The notes under the pieces were generated by a model. That model was not told the origin of the DNA. It ran no database searches and saw only the letters and a program-made list of their open reading frames with translations. Positions 46,231 to 53,068 of a stretch of DNA of 64,000 bases are shown here, piece after piece; the first letter of the stretch is position 1; the number at the start of each line of letters is the position of its first letter. A program made the translations under genes and the position numbers. This stretch comes from Bifidobacterium breve (GTDB lineage: Bacteria > Actinomycetota > Actinomycetes > Nanopelagicales > Nanopelagicaceae). The DNA lies in the NCBI GenBank assembly GCA_945883675.1, contig CAMCYA010000002.1, forward strand, positions 1-64,000, in the 5' to 3' direction.

Positions 46231-47091
46231 ATGGCAGATCGCCACAATCGCGACATTGATCGTCAACGTGCTCCGCTTCCAGAGCCATTACCTGTTCCCA
46301 CAGTTGATGCACATGCGCATATGGAGATTGTTACAGATGCAGCATTTGATTCCAAAGAAGTGGCCGATGTAATTGCAGAGGCAAAATCTGTAAATGTAGA
46401 TCGGATAGTTCAAGTTGGTTATTCGGCTGAGCAATCACGATGGTGTGTGGGAGCTGCAGAAAAATGGAACAGTTCTGTACTTGCCGCAGTTGCGCTCCAC
46501 CCTAATGAAGCTCCAGTTGTAGATGATTTGAAGGCAGACCTAAAGATTATTGAAGAACTTGCCCAGCATCCAAGAGTTCGTGCGATCGGGGAGACTGGAT
46601 TGGATTATTTCCGCACTCCACCAGAGTTACGAGCCCGCCAACAAGAATCCTTTAAATGGCATATTGATTTAGCAAAGCGCACAAATAAAGCATTAGTAAT
46701 TCATGATCGAGATTCACATGATGATGTTCTTTCAATATTGTTAGAAGTTGGCGCTCCGGAAAAGACTGTCTTTCATTGTTTTTCAGGCGATGTTGCAATG
46801 GCAAAAATATGTATTGAACGTGGTTACATTCTTTCTTTTGCTGGAACTCTGACATTTAAGAACGCTCCAGAGCTACGAGATGCTGTAAAACTCGTTCCCT
46901 TGGATCAATTATTGGTTGAAACTGATTCACCATTTTTAGCCCCTGCTCCACATCGTGGTGCAGGAAATACGCCTGCACAGATTGCAAACATTGTTCGTGC
47001 AATGGCGACCGAACGAAATCAAGATTTAGCTGAGTTAGCCACGGCCCTCAGTGAAAATGCTGAGAGAGTTTTTGGATCTTTTGCGCCATGA
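46231..47091 (+). CDS. tatD: TatD-family metal-dependent DNase
   Basis: 286 residues with a 25-residue charged, proline-rich N-terminal extension. Metal motifs are VDAHAHME near residue 26, AIGETGLDYFRTP, VIHDRDSHDD, FHCFSGD and VETDSPFLAP at about 230. TatD proteins are 3'-5' exonucleases active in DNA repair and turnover. The stop overlaps rsmA (ATGA). In mycobacteria rpfB lies between tatD and rsmA and is absent here. Confidence 0.94.
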   Translation: MADRHNRDIDRQRAPLPEPLPVPTVDAHAHMEIVTDAAFDSKEVADVIAEAKSVNVDRIVQVGYSAEQSRWCVGAAEKWNSSVLAAVALHPNEAPVVDDLKADLKIIEELAQHPRVRAIGETGLDYFRTPPELRARQQESFKWHIDLAKRTNKALVIHDRDSHDDVLSILLEVGAPEKTVFHCFSGDVAMAKICIERGYILSFAGTLTFKNAPELRDAVKLVPLDQLLVETDSPFLAPAPHRGAGNTPAQIANIVRAMATERNQDLAELATALSENAERVFGSFAP

Positions 47092-47930
47092 CATTGCTGG
47101 GAGCGGCACAGATCCGCGAACTTGCAGCCCTTTTAGATTTAAAACCATCTAAATCTTTAGGCCAGAACTTTGTTATTGATTCAAATGTATGCAGCAAAAT
47201 TGTGCGAACCGCTGGAGTGCAACCCGATGATATTTGTTTAGAGATCGGGCCTGGACTTGGCTCTTTAACTTTAGCAATCCTTGAAAACGCCAAAGAGGTA
47301 ATCGCAGTAGAAATTGATTCAAGGTTAGCCCAGCAACTCCCAATAACAGTTGCGCAGTATTTTGATCATCCAGAAAATCTGACTGTTATCAATCAAGATG
47401 CCTTGAAAATCAATGAGCTACCTGCGGTGCCAACTGTCTTAGTTTCTAATTTGCCCTATAACGTTTCAGTACCTGTCCTGTTGCATTTACTTGAAAAATT
47501 TCCAAGCATTAGATCAGGTGTAGTGATGGTTCAAGCAGAAGTTGCCGATCGACTTGCTGCAAAACCAGGCGGTAAAGAGTATGGAATTCCAAGTGTAAAA
47601 GCTGCGTGGTGGGCTGAGGTTAAAAATGTTGGAACAGTCTCGCGATCTATTTTCTGGCCAGCACCAAATGTTGATTCAAAGCTCGTTGGTTTTACAAGGC
47701 GCTCAACTCCAGGAAGTGAAGAGATGCGCGTTAAAGTATTTACAATCATTGACAACGCATTTGCTCAGCGTCGAAAGATGTTGAGATCGGCGCTTTCAGG
47801 TCTATACGGTTCGTCATCGGCAGCAGAGCAGATTTTGATCAAGGCCGGTATCGATCCCACACTTCGCGGTGAGGCGCTAGAGATTCAAGGTTTTTGTAAG
47901 ATCGCAGCCGTTGCACCTGACATTTTCTAA
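47088..47930 (+). CDS. rsmA: 16S rRNA (adenine1518/1519-N6) dimethyltransferase
   Basis: 280 residues. GQNFVIDSNVCSKIV, LEIGPGLGSLTLAIL (SAM motif I) and LVSNLPYNVSVPVL (NLPY motif IV) identify KsgA/RsmA, which dimethylates two adenines of the 16S rRNA hairpin during 30S maturation. The C-terminal helical domain ends in FCKIAAVAPDIF. Start by ATGA overlap with tatD. Confidence 0.96.
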   Translation: MTLLGAAQIRELAALLDLKPSKSLGQNFVIDSNVCSKIVRTAGVQPDDICLEIGPGLGSLTLAILENAKEVIAVEIDSRLAQQLPITVAQYFDHPENLTVINQDALKINELPAVPTVLVSNLPYNVSVPVLLHLLEKFPSIRSGVVMVQAEVADRLAAKPGGKEYGIPSVKAAWWAEVKNVGTVSRSIFWPAPNVDSKLVGFTRRSTPGSEEMRVKVFTIIDNAFAQRRKMLRSALSGLYGSSSAAEQILIKAGIDPTLRGEALEIQGFCKIAAVAPDIF

Positions 47931-47951
47931 TCTCAGTTATAGGGTCGCATC

Positions 47952-48872
47952 ATGCCAGTCAAAAGTGTGACCGTTCGCGTTCCTGCAAAGGTCAACCTCC
48001 AACTTTCAGTTGGTCCCAAAGAGGCTGACGGCTATCACAATTTGGTATCAGTTTTTCAAGCTATTTCCATATTTGATGACATAACAATTAAGTTAGGCGA
48101 ACCAGGTTCTGGTCTAACAATAAGTATCTCTGGTGATCAAACACATGGAGTACCGGCTGATGCAAATAATCTTGCAGCAAAAGCAGTCTCACTGATATCA
48201 AAAGAATATGACCTCACAGTTGACGCGCACATAGAGATAAAGAAATCAATCCCCGTTGCCGGAGGCATGGCTGGTGGTAGCGCAGATGCTGCCGGAACAA
48301 TTCTTGGTATTGACTATTTATATTCGCTAGATATGACACGTGAAGAGATGATCGAGATTGCATCAAAAATTGGAAGTGATGTCCCATTCATGTTAAGTGG
48401 AGGAACGGCAATTGGTACTGGACATGGTGATCAATTAACTGCGGCACTTTCACGCGGTACCTATCACTGGGTATTAGCACTTTCGACTGTAGGGCTATCA
48501 ACTCCAGCAGTTTATGCAGAGTGTGATCGATTGCGCGGAGAACTTGAAATTGTGGAACCGCAAACTCATGAAGGTTTAATGCAAGCACTTCTTGGTGCAG
48601 ATGCACCAGGAGTTGGTGCTGCATTAGTTAATGATTTACAACTTGCAGCTTGTTCTCTTCGTCCAGCAATTCGTTTGGTATTAGATGTTGGTCAGGAATA
48701 CGGGGCACTTGGTGCAATAGTTTCTGGATCAGGACCAACTGTTGCCTTTTTAGTGGCAGATCAAGATTCAGGACTTGATCTTGCAGTGGCGTTAACCTCG
48801 AGTGGAGTAGTAGGAAGCGTTGCACAGGCCTATGGGCCAGTTGCTGGCGCAAAGGTAATCGCCACAAATTAA
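47952..48872 (+). CDS. ispE: 4-diphosphocytidyl-2-C-methyl-D-erythritol kinase
   Basis: 306 residues, GHMP kinase fold. The ATP-binding motif PVAGGMAGGSADAAGTILG is intact, N-terminal VRVPAKVNLQLSVGPKEADGYH is typical, and IVSGSGPTVAFLV lies at the C-terminus. It phosphorylates CDP-methylerythritol in the same isoprenoid pathway as IspF at 6725. TAGGGT six bases before the ATG suggests its own leaderless promoter after rsmA. Confidence 0.95.
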   Translation: MPVKSVTVRVPAKVNLQLSVGPKEADGYHNLVSVFQAISIFDDITIKLGEPGSGLTISISGDQTHGVPADANNLAAKAVSLISKEYDLTVDAHIEIKKSIPVAGGMAGGSADAAGTILGIDYLYSLDMTREEMIEIASKIGSDVPFMLSGGTAIGTGHGDQLTAALSRGTYHWVLALSTVGLSTPAVYAECDRLRGELEIVEPQTHEGLMQALLGADAPGVGAALVNDLQLAACSLRPAIRLVLDVGQEYGALGAIVSGSGPTVAFLVADQDSGLDLAVALTSSGVVGSVAQAYGPVAGAKVIATN

Positions 48873-48921
48873 CTGCACCTGTTGGTTTGGAACAAATCCA
48901 CTTATGAGGGAGAATACGGGT

Positions 48922-48993
48922 TCCGCCATTGTGTAGTGGCTAGCACATGGGCCTTTGAAGCCCAGGGTCCAGGATCGATACCTGGTGGCGGAG
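48922..48993 (+). tRNA. tRNA-Gln (anticodon UUG)
   Basis: Acceptor TCCGCCA/TGGCGGA is perfect, with discriminator G and no encoded CCA. The anticodon stem TGGGC/GCCCA closes loop CTTTGAA with TTG at 48955-48957. The T-stem is CCAGG/CCTGG around ATCGATA. The 3' end runs directly into a 30-bp tandem repeat. Confidence 0.95.
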
Positions 48994-49054
48994 CGATAAG
49001 CGAAGCACAGGGAAATTGCGGAGCGATAAGCGAAGCAGATCCGAATGGCGGAGC
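48988..49054 (+). repeat. 30-bp tandem repeat starting inside tRNA-Gln
   Basis: GCGGAGC occurs at 48988, 49018 and 49048, exactly 30 bp apart. The first two units share 20 identical bases (GCGGAGCGATAAGCGAAGCA); the third shares the first seven and a looser GCGAA. The first unit begins in the acceptor stem of tRNA-Gln, so the repeat appears to have grown from the tRNA 3' end towards the glmU promoter. Confidence 0.75.
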
Positions 49055-49074
49055 TGTTGCGAATCCCGTCAAGA

Positions 49075-49086
49075 TAGACTTCACAC
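49075..49086 (+). promoter_or_regulatory. predicted leaderless promoter (-10) of glmU
   Basis: TAGACT at 49075-49080 followed by six bases and the glmU ATG at 49087. The same hexamer and spacing occurs before ndh. Confidence 0.45.
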
Positions 49087-50511
49087 ATGGCCTTACAGAC
49101 CGCGATCGTTCTTGCAGCGGGCGAAGGCACGCGTATGAAGTCATCGCTACCTAAAGTTTTGCATGAGGTAGCAGGCCGTTCACTTCTTGGTCATGTGCTG
49201 CACGCAGTTAATCAATTACAACCCAATGATTTACGAGTAGTTGTAGGCGCAGGCAGTCAGGAAGTAATTGCCCACCTTGCACAGATTGCACCAAAGGCCA
49301 CAACAATCTTTCAGGAAACTCGCGGTGGAACTGGCCATGCAGCCCAATTAGCGCTCGCAGGTAAAACATCTAAAGGAACAGTTTTAATTCTTGCCGGTGA
49401 TACACCGCTATTAACTGCTGATTCACTTAAGCAGTTTGTAGATACGCACTCAAAGGGAAAATTTGCTGCATCTGTTTTAACGGCAGAACACTCTGACCCA
49501 ACTGGATATGGTCGAATAATTCGCGATGACAACGATGAACTTCTGCGCATTGTTGAGGAAAAAGATGCCAGCGAAAATGAGAAGTATATTTTTGAGATAA
49601 ACAGCGGCGTATATGCATTTGATGGAGAAAAACTCGGCGCAGCCATTGGAAAATTAACAAGCTCAAATTCACAAGGCGAGCTTTATTTAACAGACGTTAT
49701 CGGAATACTTAAATCCGCAGGCGAATCAGTTGCTGCTGTAATTATCGAGGATTTTACTGAAACTCTTGGCGTTAATGATCGAGTTCAACTTGCAGAATCA
49801 GCAGCCATGATTCGCGATCGAATCAATGAGCATTGGATGCGCTCTGGTGTAACAATTATTGATCCAACAACAACGTGGATAGATTCAACAGTTGAAATTG
49901 CACAAGATGTAACTCTTCATCCAGGAACTGCGTTGTTTGGAAAAACTACAGCTGCATCTGGTGCTGTCATAGGCCCTCGATCGACGTTAACTGATTGCGA
50001 AGTTAAAGCTGGGGCCAAGGTTTTAGAATCGATAGCAATTGAAACGGTTATTGGTGAAGGCGCTACGGTTGGTCCATTTACATATTTGAGAGCCGGAACA
50101 GAGCTAGGTGATTCAAGCAAAGCGGGCGCATTTGTTGAGATGAAAAAAGCAACGCTAGGAACTGGTTCAAAGGTTCCACACCTGTCTTATGTTGGCGATG
50201 CCACAATTGGTGACAACAGCAATATCGGTGCAGCAACAATTTTTGTTAACTACGATGGCGTTGAAAAGCATCACACAACAGTTGGTGATCATGTTCGTAT
50301 CGGCAGTGACACGATGCTGGTGGCTCCAGTGACAATTGGAGATGGTGCCTATACAGCAGCTGGATCTGTGATTACAGAAGATGTTCCGGCAGGCGCGATT
50401 GGTATTAGCCGTTCTGAACAACGAAATGTATTAGATTGGGTTCTGCGCAAGCGCAAGGGAAGTAAATCTGCTCAAGCCGCTGAAGCAAGTTCTGGTAAAA
50501 AGAAGAAGTAA
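49087..50511 (+). CDS. glmU: bifunctional UDP-N-acetylglucosamine pyrophosphorylase / glucosamine-1-phosphate acetyltransferase
   Basis: 474 residues. The N-terminal uridyltransferase begins VLAAGEGTRMKSSLPKVLHE. The C-terminal left-handed beta-helix acetyltransferase (about 250-440) has hexapeptide repeats such as IGDNSNIGAATIFVNYDGV and the catalytic His in EKHHTTVGDHVRIGSDT. It makes UDP-GlcNAc for peptidoglycan. The tail is lysine-rich. It is followed by prs after 14 bp, as in mycobacteria. Confidence 0.97.
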   Translation: MALQTAIVLAAGEGTRMKSSLPKVLHEVAGRSLLGHVLHAVNQLQPNDLRVVVGAGSQEVIAHLAQIAPKATTIFQETRGGTGHAAQLALAGKTSKGTVLILAGDTPLLTADSLKQFVDTHSKGKFAASVLTAEHSDPTGYGRIIRDDNDELLRIVEEKDASENEKYIFEINSGVYAFDGEKLGAAIGKLTSSNSQGELYLTDVIGILKSAGESVAAVIIEDFTETLGVNDRVQLAESAAMIRDRINEHWMRSGVTIIDPTTTWIDSTVEIAQDVTLHPGTALFGKTTAASGAVIGPRSTLTDCEVKAGAKVLESIAIETVIGEGATVGPFTYLRAGTELGDSSKAGAFVEMKKATLGTGSKVPHLSYVGDATIGDNSNIGAATIFVNYDGVEKHHTTVGDHVRIGSDTMLVAPVTIGDGAYTAAGSVITEDVPAGAIGISRSEQRNVLDWVLRKRKGSKSAQAAEASSGKKKK

Positions 50512-50525
50512 GAAAGGGCAGAGAT

Positions 50526-51506
50526 ATGAGCGAAATCCGATTAACGTCCGAAAAGAAATTACGTCTCTTTGCCGGCCGCGGATTTCCAGAGTTAGCTGAT
50601 GAGGTAGCCGCCGAACTCGGAATTCCTCTCACACCAACATCTGCATATGACTTTGCAAATGGCGAAATTTTTGTTCGCTTCGAAGAATCTGTTCGTGGTT
50701 GTGATGCTTTTGTAATTCAAAGCCACACAACTCCTGTTAATAAACAGATTATGGAGCAGTTGATTATGGTCGATGCACTCAAGCGTGCATCTGCAAAACG
50801 AATTACTGTGGTTGCACCTTTTTATGGATATGCCAGACAGGACAAGAAAAGTCGAGGACGCGAACCAATCACAGCGCGTTTAATGGCTGATCTATTTAAA
50901 ACAGCTGGCGCAGATCGATTAATGACTGTTGATCTGCATACTTCGCAGATCCAAGGATTTTTTGACGGCCCTGTTGATCACCTCTTCGCACTTCCAATGC
51001 TTGCAAATTACGTTGGCAGTAAAGTTGATCGAACTCGTTTAACAATTGTTTCGCCAGATTCAGGTCGTGTGAGAGTTGCAGAGCGTTGGTCTGATCTTCT
51101 TGGTGGCTGTCCAATCGCCTTTATTCACAAGACTCGTGACCCACGCATTCCAAACGAGGCCACCGTTGGTCGAGTTGTTGGTGATGTTCAAGGTCAAACA
51201 TGTGTAGTTATCGATGACATGATCGATACCGCCGGAACAATTACAAAGGCAGTAGATGCGTTATTTGAAGCTGGAGCTAAAGATGTGATTGTTGCAGCAA
51301 CCCATGCTGTCTTTAGTGGAGCAGCCGTTGATCGTTTGAAGAACAGTCGCGCATCAGAAGTTGTTATTACAAATACTTTGCCAGTTTCAGAGGATCAAAA
51401 GTTTGATAACTTAACTGTGCTTTCGATTGCTCCACTTTTGGCTCGGGCAATTCGTGAAGTCTTCGAAGATGGATCGGTCACAAGTCTTTTCGACGGTCAT
51501 TCATAA
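50526..51506 (+). CDS. prs: ribose-phosphate pyrophosphokinase
   Basis: 326 residues. The active-site segments YGYARQDKKSRGREPITA, VDLHTSQIQGFFDGPVDHL and the PRPP loop VVIDDMIDTAGTITKA are complete. It makes PRPP for nucleotide, His and Trp synthesis. It is in operon with glmU, whose product pathway also draws on nucleotide pools. A long hairpin region follows the stop. Confidence 0.97.
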   Translation: MSEIRLTSEKKLRLFAGRGFPELADEVAAELGIPLTPTSAYDFANGEIFVRFEESVRGCDAFVIQSHTTPVNKQIMEQLIMVDALKRASAKRITVVAPFYGYARQDKKSRGREPITARLMADLFKTAGADRLMTVDLHTSQIQGFFDGPVDHLFALPMLANYVGSKVDRTRLTIVSPDSGRVRVAERWSDLLGGCPIAFIHKTRDPRIPNEATVGRVVGDVQGQTCVVIDDMIDTAGTITKAVDALFEAGAKDVIVAATHAVFSGAAVDRLKNSRASEVVITNTLPVSEDQKFDNLTVLSIAPLLARAIREVFEDGSVTSLFDGHS

Positions 51507-51591
51507 CATACGAAAATTTCTTGCAGGCTAAGCTCGTTCACTGCTTCGCTTTGACGTTCACTACGCTTACCTACTTCGAGATTTTCGTATG
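51507..51591 (+). terminator. long inverted repeat after prs
   Basis: 51507-51520 pairs with 51578-51591 over 14 positions (one G-U in RNA). Inside lies a nested TAAGC/GCTTA pair and two copies of CGTTCACT. It begins directly after the prs stop. No T-run follows, so it may stabilise or process the prs 3' end rather than be a simple terminator. Confidence 0.55.
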
Positions 51592-51820
51592 GCTATAACA
51601 TCTGAAATCTCTCGCAGGCCAAGCCCGATGACAGGCCTCGTTATCCTTCATTTTTCGCCTATTGAGATTGATTTGCCTAATTACGGGTGGCAAAGATACT
51701 GTTTGCTCTGTTCCGGCGAGGGTAGCGAATAGCTTTCCGTGATCGACGGGTAAGAGATTTTTCTCCTGCTGGAACTTTGTGTTCAAACCGAAGTAACCGG
51801 AGTAATGAGGAGAAGTAAAA
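51592..51820 (+). promoter_or_regulatory. rplY upstream region (no gene seen)
   Basis: With the hairpin before it this is the longest gene-free stretch in the window (51507-51820, 314 bp). It starts with an imperfect direct repeat of the hairpin's left arm (GAAATCTCTCGCAGGCCAAG, compare 51512 onward). The rest ends in GAGGAGAAG, the ribosome site of rplY. It probably carries the rplY promoter and a leader; no known RNA family is recognised. Confidence 0.35.
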
Positions 51821-52444
51821 ATGGCAGAAATTAAGATCAACGGCACCCTACGTACCGAATTTGGTAAAGGTGCATCACGTCGCGCACGTCGCGATGGTTT
51901 AGTTCCTGCAGTTATCTACGGTCACGGTGAGAAGCCACAGCACATCACTCTTCCAGCAAAAGAAATCGGTGTTGCCCTAAAGCAAGCAAACGTTCTTCTT
52001 GATATCTCTATTAATGGAAAGAGCGAACTAACTCTTCCAAAAGCAATTGTTCGCGATCCGCTAAAGCAGATCCTTGAGCACATCGACCTTGTACTGGTAC
52101 GTCGTGGTGAAAAAGTTGTTGTATCTGTTCCAGTTCACTCAATTGGTGAGCACGATCGTGATGGAATTCTTGAGCATGTTCACAACACAATCGATGTTCG
52201 AGTTGATGCAGCTTCAATTCCAAACTTCCTTGAAATCAATATCGAAGGACTTGCATCTGGATCTTCAAAGTATGCAGCAGATGTGAAGTTGCCAGCCGGT
52301 GTTGAACTTGCTTCTGATCCTAAGATGATCGTCATTCACGTATCTGAGAAGTCAACTGCCGTTGTTGAAGAAGTTGTAGCAGCACCTGCAGCAGATGGAG
52401 CAGCACCTGCAGAGACGCCAGAAGCAGAAAAGACCGATAAGTAA
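51821..52444 (+). CDS. rplY: 50S ribosomal protein L25 (CTC family)
   Basis: 207 residues, the long CTC form. The N-terminal 5S-rRNA-binding domain starts INGTLRTEFGKGASRRARRDG, followed by VPAVIYGHGEKPQHI. The C-terminal beta domain covers about 95-185, then an acidic Ala/Glu-rich tail (AAPAADGAAPAETPEAEKTDK style). It binds 5S rRNA in the central protuberance and is linked to stress in Gram-positives. pth follows after 27 bp. Confidence 0.96.
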   Translation: MAEIKINGTLRTEFGKGASRRARRDGLVPAVIYGHGEKPQHITLPAKEIGVALKQANVLLDISINGKSELTLPKAIVRDPLKQILEHIDLVLVRRGEKVVVSVPVHSIGEHDRDGILEHVHNTIDVRVDAASIPNFLEINIEGLASGSSKYAADVKLPAGVELASDPKMIVIHVSEKSTAVVEEVVAAPAADGAAPAETPEAEKTDK

Positions 52445-52471
52445 CAGGCTTAAGCCTTAGACTTTCTTGTT

Positions 52472-53047
52472 ATGACGTGGTTGGTAGTTGGACTGGGAAA
52501 TCCAGGAGATCAATACGCTGCCACCCGTCACAACATTGGGCAAATGGTTATCGACGAATTAGCCAAGCGGCATTCCGTCAAACTTTCTTCACACAAATCT
52601 CGCACTGAAATTGCTGCCTATAAATTGGGAGTTGGCGCAGATGCTCATTCAATAATTCTTGGGAAATCAAAGAGTTACATGAATGAAACTGGTGGACCAA
52701 TCAAGGCCCTTGCAAATTTCTACTCAGTTGAACCAAATAATATTATCGCCTTGCATGATGAGTTAGATATTCCTTTTGCTGCAATCCGTACCAAGATTGC
52801 AGGCGGAGACAATGGCCATAACGGTTTAAAGTCAATGACATCAGCTTTTGGTACAGCCGAGTACTACCGAATTCGCCTCGGTATTGGACGGCCTATGGGC
52901 GAACAAGACCCGGCAGATTTTGTACTTAAAGCATTCTCAAAAGTTGAACAAAAAGAGCTTGGTGAATTTATTTCTCGCTCAGCCGATGCTGTTGAATCAC
53001 TTATAAATGACGGGCTTGAATTAACTCAACAAAATTTCAATAGTTAA
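52472..53047 (+). CDS. pth: peptidyl-tRNA hydrolase
   Basis: 191 residues. WLVVGLGNPGDQYAATRHNIG carries the conserved Asn and catalytic His, KSYMNETGGPIKALANFY and LHDELDIPF follow, and AGGDNGHNGLKSM closes the active site. It releases peptides from tRNA after premature drop-off. TAGACT is eight bases before the ATG. Confidence 0.96.
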   Translation: MTWLVVGLGNPGDQYAATRHNIGQMVIDELAKRHSVKLSSHKSRTEIAAYKLGVGADAHSIILGKSKSYMNETGGPIKALANFYSVEPNNIIALHDELDIPFAAIRTKIAGGDNGHNGLKSMTSAFGTAEYYRIRLGIGRPMGEQDPADFVLKAFSKVEQKELGEFISRSADAVESLINDGLELTQQNFNS

Positions 53048-53068
53048 AAAGTTTCCTATTTTAACTTA

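Noticed and set aside
48988-49054. CRISPR array
   Set aside because: Three units without distinct spacers, the last degenerate, starting inside a tRNA.
48882-49154. Open frame of 90 codons across tRNA-Gln and the repeat
   Set aside because: It lies over a clear tRNA and the glmU start, and its product shows repeat-derived low complexity.
51507-51660. CRISPR-like repeats after prs
   Set aside because: Only two imperfect copies with no regular spacers; better explained as hairpin arms.
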